From NCBI RefSeq assembly GCF_900105165.1, contig NZ_LT629740.1, positions 1,364,001 through 1,428,000 of the forward strand: a DNA stretch of 64,000 nt, read 5' to 3'. A model generated the notes under the pieces. That model ran no database searches and was not told where the DNA came from. It saw nothing but the letters and a program-made list of their open reading frames with translations. Position 1 is the stretch's first letter. Each line of letters opens with the position of its first letter. The position numbers and the translations under genes are program-made. Source of the DNA: Mucilaginibacter mallensis (GTDB lineage Bacteria > Bacteroidota > Bacteroidia > Sphingobacteriales > Sphingobacteriaceae). Shown piece by piece: positions 1 through 8,189 of the stretch.

Positions 1-152
1 CAAGTTTCGATATTTTTTGCATCTTTACAATACACAATTAATTGCCACGAAGATAGTGTGTATATATTACACATTAAATTTTATTTATATTTTTTGGATT
101 AGGAATTATCACATATCTTTAAACGATATTTAATTATTAAATTATATAGTCT

Positions 153-842
153 TTGGAAATACATCTACCTCACCTTGATTCAGTCTTTTCGACAGATTGC
201 GTGATTTTTGGTTTTGAAGCGGGAGAGCTTAAAGTACTACTTATTGAACGTAACGAAGAACCTTTTAAAGACTGGTATGCACTGCCAGGAAATATTGTAG
301 GCCCCGACGAAAGCGTGGACGCGGCCGCTCAGCGTATATTGTATGAGTTAACAGGCTTGCATGACCTGCCTATGCGCCAGTTCCATACTTTTGGTGAGGT
401 GAACAGGCACCCGCAGGGCAGGGTAGTAACTATTGCTTATTTTGCATTAATACGTATTGGCGGGCAAAAGGACCTGATGCCGATAACCCAATATGCGCGT
501 AAAGCATTCTGGCACCCGGTTAATGATTTGCCTACACTGGCCTTTGACCATACCGAAATATTTAAAAGGGCATTCAAAAAAATTCGTGCTAAATTAAATT
601 ATGAGCCTATAGCTTTTGAATTGCTGCCCGAAAAATTCACACTTACGCAGCTGCAATCGTTATATGAGGCTGTTTTGAGCAAGCAATTGGATAAACGTAA
701 CTTCCGTAAAAAGATGCTCAGCTATGGGTTTTTAAAAGAGCTCGCTGAAAAACAAAAAGGTGTATCGTACCGCGCCGCCAAACTTTATAAATTCGACAGG
801 CGTAAATACGCGAAGATATTTCAGAACGAGATAGCATCTTAG
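153..842 (+). CDS. Nudix-fold transcriptional regulator (NrtR-like), probably non-catalytic
   Basis: Residues about 15-140 read as a Nudix fold and 150-229 as a winged-helix C-terminus, the layout of NrtR/AraR-type sugar or NAD-metabolite regulators. The Nudix box (residues 47-69) is degenerate. The REUxEE core reads R61-I-L-Y-E65-L, so two of three metal-binding glutamates are gone and the first glycine is Asn. I infer that the domain senses a ligand rather than hydrolysing one. The start is a TTG: an in-frame TAG lies two codons upstream, and no in-frame ATG comes before the Nudix core. It is convergent with a sugar-kinase-like gene, so a sugar-related effector is possible but not shown. 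Confidence 0.75.
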   Translation: MEIHLPHLDSVFSTDCVIFGFEAGELKVLLIERNEEPFKDWYALPGNIVGPDESVDAAAQRILYELTGLHDLPMRQFHTFGEVNRHPQGRVVTIAYFALIRIGGQKDLMPITQYARKAFWHPVNDLPTLAFDHTEIFKRAFKKIRAKLNYEPIAFELLPEKFTLTQLQSLYEAVLSKQLDKRNFRKKMLSYGFLKELAEKQKGVSYRAAKLYKFDRRKYAKIFQNEIAS

Positions 843-935
843 TCATTGGTCATTACGCTTCGCTGTCATTATGCTTCGCGTCATTGCGTCATTGGTCATT
901 GCGTCATTACGTTGCGCTGTCATTAGTCATTGATT
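842..935. repeat. Short tandem array of GTCATT-type units
   Basis: Directly after the stop codon, units of the form GTCATT(G/A)CG repeat irregularly about nine times (GTCATTGGTCATTACG, TTCGCTGTCATTATGC and so on). The array is non-coding. It resembles low-complexity intergenic repeats and may be prone to slippage. Confidence 0.6.
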
Positions 936-943
936 TTAATATT

Positions 944-994
944 CCCACAAAAAAATAGCGATGAGTTTCAAACCCATCGCTATTTTTTTGTGGG
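944..994. terminator. Bidirectional rho-independent terminator
   Basis: A long perfect stem, CCCACAAAAAAATAGCGATG, is followed by a short loop and its complement, with A/T tracts inside both arms. It lies between two convergent genes and can serve both. Confidence 0.8.
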
Positions 995-1045
995 TAGTAC
1001 AAATTGCTAACTGCAAACTGCCCACCGCTATCTTTTAACTGCCAA

Positions 1046-1906
1046 CTACAATTGTGATGGCGATAACTCTAAATGGTATTTAACCAGGTCATCTATAGGT
1101 GAGCGGATGATGCGGCCTACTACCATACCGTTTTCTGTAGCAACTTCTTCCAACACATTGCGGAAGTTGTAACCTACTGAGCCAATACAGTTAAAGGTAT
1201 ATTTTTGGTAATCCGGGTAATGTGTTACCAGGTTACGGAAAAAGTCTTCAAATGATGTACGAACAATGTTTCTTGAATACTCAATGTTTACAATATTGTC
1301 ATACACAAATTTGCTGAAACTTGCGCAAAAACGGTTAGCCCTTGGCTGGGTATAAACAATCTCGTTTATATCATCAGGGGTAAGCTTAAAGGTATCCCAA
1401 AAGTTTTTGCGGACAGCCTCGGGCATGTAGCCTCTTATATAATCGGTTAATAATTTTTTTCCTATGTAACAACCGCTGCCTTCATCGCCTAAAATATAAG
1501 CTCCTGAATCAATATTAGCGATAACTTCTTTACCATCATAAATACAGGTGTTTGTTCCTGTACCCAATATTGCTGCAAATCCTTCGGTAGTTCCTAATAA
1601 AGCTCTTGCAGCAGCAAGTAAATCATGACCAACGTTGATCTTTGATTTGGTAAATACTGCCTGCATCGCATTTTCAACAATCTGGCGCATATCCGCAGTT
1701 GAACATCCAGCACCGTAGTAGTTAACTTCAGTTATGGCATCTTTATCCAGATCTGTTGGCAGATTCTCGTTTAAAGACTGAATAATATATTCTTCATTTG
1801 AAAAATAAGGATTGTAACCTTCGGTATTGAAATAAACTTTCTTACCCTCCTCGGTAACCAGACACCAGTTAGTTTTGGTTGAGCCACCGTCAGCAATTAT
1901 GATCAT
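1046..1906 (-). CDS. BadF/BadG/BcrA/BcrD-type ATPase, N-acetylglucosamine-kinase-like
   Basis: A 286-residue ASKHA-fold protein. The N-terminus has the phosphate-binding loop IIADGGSTKTNW (residues 3-14). The second phosphate motif AAILGTGTNTC lies near residue 112, and the adenosine region ILGDEGSGCYIGKKLL near 138. This is the usual length and pattern of the Bacteroidota N-acetylglucosamine kinase-like family, which phosphorylates amino sugars from cell-wall recycling. The exact substrate is not known. It shares a terminator with the Nudix regulator and has its own upstream region. Confidence 0.8.
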   Translation of the reverse strand: MIIIADGGSTKTNWCLVTEEGKKVYFNTEGYNPYFSNEEYIIQSLNENLPTDLDKDAITEVNYYGAGCSTADMRQIVENAMQAVFTKSKINVGHDLLAAARALLGTTEGFAAILGTGTNTCIYDGKEVIANIDSGAYILGDEGSGCYIGKKLLTDYIRGYMPEAVRKNFWDTFKLTPDDINEIVYTQPRANRFCASFSKFVYDNIVNIEYSRNIVRTSFEDFFRNLVTHYPDYQKYTFNCIGSVGYNFRNVLEEVATENGMVVGRIIRSPIDDLVKYHLELSPSQL

Positions 1907-2345
1907 AAAATATGTTTTAAAAAAAAATCGGTTAAAAGTATGATTTACTTATTGTAAAAAGAACACTTAGGGTCATTAAAAATAAAATCGAGGTCAAAAA
2001 AATGATTTACAAATTTCAGAGACAATTTATTTGACATTCAAAAACAACAAAAATACAGCTAAATGGGGTTCTTTAACTGCAAAATCGTTTAATCACATCA
2101 ATGTAAATTGGTTTTACCCTTAATGGTTGCGTGCAATTTTATGCAATTATATGTATTTACCATCAAATTTTTAAGCAATTTTTTGAACTATAGAAGAAAA
2201 TTTACATACAGTCCAGTCATAATTAATCAGGTATAATTGTATAAAGCGATGATTGGAAAAACGTAATTGCTTGTAGTGGTGTTGTAGTGGTTACCTGCAA
2301 TTTTAAGTTTTATATCTTTACTTTATCATCATTAAACCACAAACC
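1907..2345. other. Intergenic region between divergent genes, no recognised element
   Basis: This AT-rich 439-base gap separates the divergent kinase-like and ThuA genes, so it must hold both promoters. A -7-like TATCTTTA lies at 2313-2320 on the plus strand, but no -33 TTG sits at the right distance. I see no repeats, RNA genes or reading frames. Confidence 0.5.
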
Positions 2346-3194
2346 ATGCGCTTACCTACCAAAATTAAACCAATACTTATAGCTCTTTGTTTTCTTTTTT
2401 GTTTTACAATAATCAACGCGCAGAGCAGTAAGCCACAGTTTAAGGTAATAGCATTTTATACTGCCAAAAACGACCAGGCACATATCAGTTTTGTACATGA
2501 GGCCAACAAAAAATTCCCTGAGCTGGCAGCCGAATACCATTTTGCATATGATTCAACATCTAACTGGAATAACCTGAACGCGGAGTTCCTTTCGCATTAC
2601 CAAGTGGTGATATTCCTGGATACCCGGCCCGAAGAGCCGGCCCAGCGTGCGGCCTTCCAAAAATATATGGAAAATGGGGGAGGATGGATGGGCTTTCACT
2701 TTTCGGCTTTTGCCTTAACTCCATCAGATGTAAATGCTAACTGGGATTGGTACCACAATGTGTTTTTAGGGTCGGGGCAGTATGTGAGCAATACCTGGCG
2801 CCCAACGTCGGCTATATTACGTGTGGAAGATCATCAGCACCCTGCTACCAGGGATCTGCCAGAAACCTTTAAATCGGCACCAAACGAGTGGTACCGCTGG
2901 GAATTCGACCTGCGTAAAAATCCGGATATAAAAATATTATGTTCAATTGATTCAACCAGTTTTCCGCTGGGCACCGGCCCAAAGCTGAGTGAGATATGGC
3001 ACAGTGGCTATTACCCGGTAGTGTGGACAAATAAGAACTATAAAATGATATACTTTAACATGGGCCATAATGATATAGATTATGAACACCATAACAATAA
3101 TGACCTGTCGCATACCTTTGACAGCCCCATGGAGGAGAAACTTATAATGAATGCCTTATTATGGCTGGGCATGGGTAAAAAAATGAATAAATAA
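2346..3194 (+). CDS. Secreted ThuA-domain protein
   Basis: A 282-residue protein with a signal peptide (residues 1-25, cleavage near INA-Q) and then one ThuA domain, a class I glutamine-amidotransferase-like fold. Supporting motifs are VIFLDTRPEEPAQ (about 88), a glycine turn ENGGGWMGFHFSAF (about 109) and the C-terminal VWTNKNYKMIYFNMGHND. Bacteroidota ThuA proteins are linked to trehalose or other sugar utilisation and often sit beside dehydrogenases; here the gene is alone. The catalytic function of the family is unsettled. The ATG start puts the signal peptide correctly. Confidence 0.85.
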   Translation: MRLPTKIKPILIALCFLFCFTIINAQSSKPQFKVIAFYTAKNDQAHISFVHEANKKFPELAAEYHFAYDSTSNWNNLNAEFLSHYQVVIFLDTRPEEPAQRAAFQKYMENGGGWMGFHFSAFALTPSDVNANWDWYHNVFLGSGQYVSNTWRPTSAILRVEDHQHPATRDLPETFKSAPNEWYRWEFDLRKNPDIKILCSIDSTSFPLGTGPKLSEIWHSGYYPVVWTNKNYKMIYFNMGHNDIDYEHHNNNDLSHTFDSPMEEKLIMNALLWLGMGKKMNK

Positions 3195-3429
3195 TAAACG
3201 GTACCTATTTTTTGCTTTTTTGATGAATCAGTTTGGGCTAAGCCCGGATTTCTTCTCGATGTATTTATTATATTGAAAAAACTAATTTTTTTTCTGTCGA
3301 AATATTACCGCAATTGTAAAAAATATGATAAATATTACTGTAATGGATAATATTACCCATGTTTTAAATAATATAAAAGAATTATTCTTTAACGGTGTAT
3401 AATTTATGCTCATTTACATGGCAAATGAG
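3195..3429. other. AT-rich intergenic stretch without a gene
   Basis: Very AT-rich sequence between the ThuA gene and the promoter-like sequence at 3430. I see no frame with coding character and no strong hairpin. Confidence 0.4.
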
Positions 3430-3460
3430 TTGTGAAAAGTAATAAAATTAGCTATAATTG
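3430..3460 (+). promoter_or_regulatory. Promoter-like pair upstream of candidate small RNA
   Basis: TTG at 3430-3432 and TATAATTG at 3453-3460 are separated by 20 bases. This matches the Bacteroidota arrangement, with seven of eight bases of TAnnTTTG. A start near 3466 is expected. Confidence 0.4.
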
Positions 3461-3465
3461 TATCT

Positions 3466-3552
3466 TCATATGGTAAGTATCACTACTTACTTATTGTGAT
3501 AAGGTTTAGGTTTAAGCCTCCAAGCAGCGAGTGCGAGGAGGCTTTATTTTTA
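3466..3552 (+). ncRNA. Candidate small RNA with intrinsic terminator
   Basis: An unannotated stretch starts just after the promoter-like pair at 3430-3460. It holds a perfect 7-bp hairpin (GTAAGTA-TCAC-TACTTAC, 3473-3490), which competes with a second pairing (TATCAC at 3478 with GTGATA at 3497). It ends in a strong stem (AAGCCTCC with GGAGGCTT, 3514-3544) followed by a T-rich run. No open reading frame fits. It could be a free small RNA or an untranslated leader of the tRNA transcript. Confidence 0.35.
3514..3552 (+). terminator. Rho-independent terminator
   Basis: Stem AAGCCTCC / GGAGGCTT, then TATTTTTAC. It ends the candidate small RNA. Confidence 0.6.
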
Positions 3553-3705
3553 CTAATTTCTCCACGGTTAATATTTAACACTATTGTGATAATAATAACC
3601 AGTCGCTTTTTACACAATTCAATTAATTTTTCCTTTTTAGCTATATTTTTGCATCTTTGCACTTTCAAAAAATAAGGCGGTTGTAAAGCCGTATGTTTTT
3701 AGGAT

Positions 3706-3779
3706 GGTCCCATAGCTCAGCTGGATAGAGCAACTGATTTCTAATCAGTAGGTCTCAGGTTCGAATCCTGATGGGATCA
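3706..3779 (+). tRNA. tRNA-Arg (anticodon UCU)
   Basis: A full cloverleaf can be drawn. The acceptor stem GGTCCCA pairs with TGGGATC with one G-U. The D arm is GCTC-AGCTGGATA-GAGC, the anticodon stem ACTGA/TCAGT with loop TTTCTAA (anticodon TCT), and the T arm TCAGG-TTCGAAT-CCTGA. The discriminator is A and the CCA end is not encoded. A terminator follows within a few bases. A TATTTTTG -7-like site lies at 3644-3651. The gene sits about 170-240 bases from the IS21 element, but I see no duplicated 3' end that would mark an integration site. Confidence 0.95.
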
Positions 3780-3780
3780 C

Positions 3781-3812
3781 AAAAAGCCTCAATGCAAATT
3801 GAGGCTTTTTGT
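3781..3812 (+). terminator. Terminator of tRNA-Arg
   Basis: AAAAAGCCTCAAT and ATTGAGGCTTTTT form a perfect stem with a four-base loop. Confidence 0.85.
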
Positions 3813-3817
3813 ATTAA

Positions 3818-3943
3818 AAGCTATATGTTGCTAAACAGATTATTCAACAGCGGATTTCAACGTTAAGGCAGGATATGTCCTTTGCGCATTGGTATAATAA
3901 AGCTGGCAGAGCACCTCCTCGGGTAGATGAATGGAGATTATGA
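3818..3943 (+). pseudogene. Unassigned 41-codon frame at the IS21 left edge, possible gene remnant
   Basis: Between the tRNA terminator and the IS lies a frame with protein-like composition (reads KQIIQQRISTLRQ then FAHWYNKAGRAPPRVDEW) that stops at tandem TGA codons beside the IS. It has no start codon of its own. It may be the tail of a gene lost by rearrangement near the tRNA; I do not recognise the family. It may also be chance. Confidence 0.2.
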
Positions 3944-4090
3944 TGAATGAGACCACACCATTTCGGCGCAAGCTGACCCACTGTTTCGGGGCAAACTGAC
4001 CATGGTATTTCGGGGCAAACTGACCCACCAAAACTCGTAGCAAATGCTGTAGAAGCAACCATCTTTTGAGGGCAAAAGACCCGTTCTAAG

Positions 4091-5644
4091 ATGGCCAATT
4101 TGACAATCAGCATGAGTAAGATTAGAAAGATTTTAAGGATGAACAGCCAGGGTCGCAGCACGCGATTTATAGCTGCCCAGATTGATTCATCCCGGAATAC
4201 CGTAAGAAAGTACCTGGCCGTCCTTAAGAAGAGCGGCTTTACCTTTGAAGAAGTTAATAGCCTGAATGATAAGGAACTGGAAGATATTTTCGGCAAGACC
4301 AGGGAAAACAACCAGCCAAGCAGCCGTATGCAATCCATGCTGCGCTGCTTTCCGCACGTCGATAAAGAGCTCAAAAAGACCGGTATGAACCGGCAACTCC
4401 TGTGGGAAGCCTATATCAAAGAGTTTCCTGACGGCTATAAGTACACCCAGTTTTGCACGTATTACAACCAATGGAAGACCAGGGTCAACCCGACCATGCA
4501 CATGGATCACAAGGCCGGAGACAAGCTATACGTTGATTTTGCGGGTGAAAAGATGAGCTATACGGACAAGGAAACCGGTGAAGTCATTGAAGTAGAAGTC
4601 TTTGTAGCAATCCTTGGGGCCAGTCAGCTCACCTATGTAGAGGCTGTTATGAGCCAGCAAAAGGAAGACTTTATCGCAGCCTGCGAGAATACCCTGCACT
4701 TTATCGGCGGCGTTCCTGCCGCCATTGTACCGGATAACCTGAAGGCGGCTGTAACCAAAAGCAGCCGCTATGAACCAACCCTTAACGAAACATTTGAAGA
4801 CTTCGCCGACCATTATGGGACTACCATTCTACCAGCGCGGGCGTACCGCCCGCGTGACAAGGCATTAGTAGAAGGTGCCGTTAAGATCATTTATACCAAG
4901 GTATACGCCCCTTTAAACAAGCATGTCTACCATTCTTTAACAGAACTCAATACAGCGATCTGGCAGGCCCTGGAAGTCCATAACAGCCAGTTGCTTAAGG
5001 GTCGCAATTATAGCAGGATACTACAGTTTGAAGAGATCGAGCGTGGGGCCCTGGCACCGCTACCTGTCCTGCGTTACCAGTTCAAAAAACACTTTTATGC
5101 CAGGGTGATCAAGAATGGCCATGTCAATCTCGGCCCTGATAAACACTATTACAGTGTGCCTTATCGCTTCATCGGCAAGCGGGTTAAGCTATTATACTCC
5201 CGCACTATTGTAGAGATCTACTCCAATTATGAGCGTATCGCTTTGCACCCGCGCGAAAAGAACCCCTATGGTTATACTACTGACAAAGAACACATGGCCA
5301 GCGCTCACCGCTTTAAAAGTGACTGGACACCAGATATGTTCCTCAATTGGGCGGCCTCCATTCATGAGGATGTCAGGCTATATATCCTTCAGATACTGGA
5401 GCGTAAACAACACCCCGAACAGGCTTACAAATCCTGCCTGGGGGTACTTGGCTTTGCAAAAAAAGCAGGGAATGACCGGTTAATAATGGCCTGTCAGCGA
5501 GGGCTCAGTTATGGCCTTTATAGCTATAAAACGATACAAACCATATTGGAAAACAAGATGGACAACTATGAGGAAAGCATATTTGCCGATGAGCTACCCA
5601 TGCCTGATCATGGTAATATCCGGGGAAAAGACTATTACAAATAA
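4091..5644 (+). CDS. istA: IS21-family transposase IstA
   Basis: A 517-residue DDE transposase. Residues 5-60 hold a helix-turn-helix (IRKILRMNSQGRSTRFIAAQ). The integrase catalytic core spans about 140-300, with D149 (KLYVDFAGEK), D215 (IVPDNLKAA) and E261 (RDKALVEGAVK) as the catalytic triad. The C-terminal region resembles the Mu transposase C domain. It cuts and joins IS ends together with the IstB ATPase encoded 20 bases downstream. Length and residues are intact, so the element may be active. Confidence 0.95.
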   Translation: MANLTISMSKIRKILRMNSQGRSTRFIAAQIDSSRNTVRKYLAVLKKSGFTFEEVNSLNDKELEDIFGKTRENNQPSSRMQSMLRCFPHVDKELKKTGMNRQLLWEAYIKEFPDGYKYTQFCTYYNQWKTRVNPTMHMDHKAGDKLYVDFAGEKMSYTDKETGEVIEVEVFVAILGASQLTYVEAVMSQQKEDFIAACENTLHFIGGVPAAIVPDNLKAAVTKSSRYEPTLNETFEDFADHYGTTILPARAYRPRDKALVEGAVKIIYTKVYAPLNKHVYHSLTELNTAIWQALEVHNSQLLKGRNYSRILQFEEIERGALAPLPVLRYQFKKHFYARVIKNGHVNLGPDKHYYSVPYRFIGKRVKLLYSRTIVEIYSNYERIALHPREKNPYGYTTDKEHMASAHRFKSDWTPDMFLNWAASIHEDVRLYILQILERKQHPEQAYKSCLGVLGFAKKAGNDRLIMACQRGLSYGLYSYKTIQTILENKMDNYEESIFADELPMPDHGNIRGKDYYK

Positions 5645-5664
5645 CCATTTAAAACAACAATAAC

Positions 5665-6411
5665 ATGAACACAAGCACCTTAGACAAACTGCGGAAGATG
5701 AAGTTCTTCGGCATGTTCCATGCCTTTAAAAGCAGTATGGAAACCGGTAAAACAAACGATTACACGGCAGATGAACTACTGGCCCACCTGGTAGATGCAG
5801 AATGGGACGACCGGCAGAACAGGCGTATCGAACGCACGATCCTATATGCCCGGTTCCGCTATAAAGCTTCAATTGAAGATGTTCATTATCATGCCGACCG
5901 AAGTATCGACCGCAACCAGATCATGCGCCTGGCAGATTGTACGTTTGTTGACCGCTTCGAGAACCTGCTGATCACCGGCAGTACCGGTATCGGTAAAAGC
6001 TATATTGCTTCTGCTGTGGGCTACCAGGCCTGTGTATTGGGCTACCGGGTATTGTACACCAGTACACCCAAACTGTTCGCTAAACTGAAGATGGCCAAGG
6101 CGGACGGCTCCTACATGAAAGAGCTGGCTAAGATCGAAAGACAGCAATTGCTCATACTCGACGACTTTGGTATCCAGCCTTTTGATGCACAAAGCAGGGC
6201 TGCGCTAATGGAGATCATTGAGGACAGGCACGGTAAGACCTCGCTGATCATCACTTCGCAGTTGCCAGTGAGCAAATGGTTTGAAGTGATCGGTGAAAAA
6301 ACGGTTGCTGATGCGATCCTTGACCGGATCGTTCATGATGCACACCGCATCGAGTTAAAGGGAGAATCTATGAGAAGAAAACGTAATGTTGAACCAGAAA
6401 ACAGCCATTAA
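5665..6411 (+). CDS. istB: IS21 helper ATPase IstB
   Basis: A 248-residue AAA+ ATPase of the DnaC/IstB family, with Walker A GSTGIGKS (105-112), Walker B QLLILDDFG (161-169), and sensor and arginine-finger regions in the last third. It regulates target selection and activates IstA. It is translationally close to istA (20-base gap) and appears intact. Confidence 0.95.
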   Translation: MNTSTLDKLRKMKFFGMFHAFKSSMETGKTNDYTADELLAHLVDAEWDDRQNRRIERTILYARFRYKASIEDVHYHADRSIDRNQIMRLADCTFVDRFENLLITGSTGIGKSYIASAVGYQACVLGYRVLYTSTPKLFAKLKMAKADGSYMKELAKIERQQLLILDDFGIQPFDAQSRAALMEIIEDRHGKTSLIITSQLPVSKWFEVIGEKTVADAILDRIVHDAHRIELKGESMRRKRNVEPENSH

Positions 6412-6528
6412 TGAAATTACCTTTTAAATAACTATTTTTGTACATGCTTTTATAGCATTTGCTGCAACCCAAAAGTCAGCTAACCCCTGGGTCAATTTGG
6501 CCCGAAACAGGGTGGTCAACATCTCCAT

Positions 6529-7899
6529 AATATACACTCCCTGTCGAACAAGATCAACCGGGCGCTCAATGATACGGAAGTTAGAAAAGAGAAGACGCTG
6601 ACAGATGAAAAGCTAAAAGTGCAAACAGCAGAGCTTATCCTGGCCAACCAGGAGCTCACCTTTCAAAACGAAGAAAAGGAAAACCGTGCACAGGACCTTA
6701 TTGTGCTGTCGGCTAATTTACATTCACAAAAAGAGGAATTACACCGCGCAAACGGGCTGCTACTTATAGAAGAGGAAAAAGTAAAAACCATTAACGGTGA
6801 GTTATTGCAGTTAAACCAGGAACTGGAGGAGCGGGTAAACCGCCGTACAAAAGCTTTAACAGAAAGTGAACATCGCTTCCGCAACATGATGGAAACTATT
6901 CCGCAAATTGCCTGGACAAATACCGCGGGTGGTGAATTTATTTTCTACAACCAACGCTGGTATGATTATACAGGATTAGGCCAGCAGCAGACAAATGCGT
7001 CCGGATTAAAATCAGTCATCCATCCGGATGACCTGAAAAAGAGCGTGGCTCATTTTGGGATGATCAGGCAAGCGGGTAATGGTGGCGAATTTCAGCTCCG
7101 TGGTAAAAGGGAAGATGGTCTGTACCGCTGGCATCTGGTGCGTTTAATGCCGATAAAGGATGAAAAAGACCAAATACAGCTATGGATAGGCACAGCCACC
7201 GACATTGAAGAACTACGGCTGTTGCAGCAGCAAAAAGATGATTTTATCAGCATTGCCAGTCATGAGCTTAAAACACCTATCACCAGCCTGAAAGCGTCTT
7301 TACAGTTGCTGAACCGGATGAAGGGGAGCCCTTCCGCCCGGATGTCGCCGCTGATCGTTCAGGCTAATAAAAGTCTGGATAAAGTAAATGTACTGATTGA
7401 GGTCCTTTTAAATGCCAGCAAGGCTAATGATGGGCAGCTCCACATGAGCCCAAAAAACTTCATCCTTTCAAAAATAATTATTGAATGTTGCCAATATATA
7501 CAGACAGAGGGTATTTATACTATTAAAATTGAAGGCGATATGACTGTTGAAGTTTATGCGGATACTTCACGTATTGATCAAATTGTCATCAACTTTATTA
7601 CCAATGCTATCAAGTATGCTCCTGATTCAAAAGAGATCATCGTTTATATTGAACGGATAAACGGCATGGCCAAAGTATCGGTCAGTGATCAGGGGCCTGG
7701 CATTCCACCCGAAAAGCTGCGGTTTCTGTTTGATCGTTATTACCGTGTGGATAATAGTGGCAGTCAATATACCGGGCTGGGGCTCGGACTTTATATTTGC
7801 GCGGAAATCATCAAAATGCACAACGGCCAGGTCGGCGTTGAAAGCGAGATTGGAAAAGGTACAACTTTTTGGTTCACTTTGCCTGTTGCCTTTTCATGA
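6529..7899 (+). pseudogene. Hybrid-type PAS sensor histidine kinase, N-terminus missing at IS21
   Basis: Coding character begins at the IS edge: the frame from 6529 reads NIHSLSNKINRALNDTE and then continues. The first plausible start is GTG at 6619. From there, 426 residues hold a coiled coil (1-85, with the NQELTFQNEEKENRA pattern of Bacteroidota kinases), a PAS domain (86-195), HisKA with His215 (ASHELKTP) and HATPase_c with N (NAIKYAP), G1 (DQGPGIP) and G2 (GLGLGLY) boxes. Full-length relatives carry sensor input before the coiled coil. No matching N-terminal half is found left of the IS, so this is a truncated gene. A protein could still be made from GTG, without its original input domain. 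Confidence 0.75.
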
Positions 7900-7925
7900 G
7901 TTTTATTTTAGCTGTAATAATCCAG

Positions 7926-8025
7926 TATTAAGTCAACAGTCTTTAGTCGTAAGTCTAAAGCCAGATTTCGTTCTTTTTGAATTTTGACTCAAAACTTTAG
8001 GCTCATGACTAGCGACGTTTTATGA
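7926..8025. repeat. Imperfect inverted repeat of AGTC/GACT type
   Basis: Arms around AGTCTTTAGTCGTAAGTCTAAAG and GACTCAAAACTTTAGGCTCATGACT can pair imperfectly. The sequence resembles the repeat at 18846-18926. It lies just after the truncated kinase. Confidence 0.45.
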
Positions 8026-8043
8026 TTGACACGACACTAGCCC

Positions 8044-8100
8044 CTGGTATCTTGATAAATTAATTAAATTTTATCAATGTTTAAATACTTGTCTACCAGT
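8044..8100. promoter_or_regulatory. Palindromic operator-like site upstream of the peptide synthetase
   Basis: TTGATAAA (8052-8059) and TTTATCAA (8070-8077) form perfect 8-base arms with a 10-base spacer. This lies inside a wider CTGGTA (8045) / TACCAG (8095) pair, about 110-140 bases before the start at 8190. The symmetry suggests a dimeric regulator site. There is no direct evidence. Confidence 0.35.
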
Positions 8101-8189
8101 GTGTAATAAAAGCTTTACATATTTTATGATCTGTTGCATAAACCTTGTATGCCGCATATGGTCTAAATTTGGAAAGAATCCTGCCAGTT

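Larger units (their letters stand above)
3932..6527 (+). mobile_element. IS21-family insertion sequence (about 2.6 kb)
   Basis: The element contains istA and istB in one operon. The left end carries three direct copies of a repeat of the form TTTCGGGGCAAACTGACC (about 3964, 3984 and 4014). The right end has one copy in inverse orientation (about 6490-6509). Multiple terminal repeats are typical of IS21 elements. The ends are uncertain: shared terminal sequence can be traced to TGAGACCAC/GTGGTCAACA (3948-6521) or out to ATGGAGAT/ATCTCCAT (3932-6527). No target duplication is evident with either pair, so the flanks may have been rearranged after insertion. Confidence 0.85.

Noticed and set aside
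3844..4374. Minus-strand frames over the IS21 left end and istA
   Set aside because: They are antisense to a clear transposase gene and have no family-like motifs.
3706..6527. Genomic island integrated at tRNA-Arg
   Set aside because: There is no integrase and no repeated tRNA 3' end; the IS21 element nearby explains the mobile DNA.
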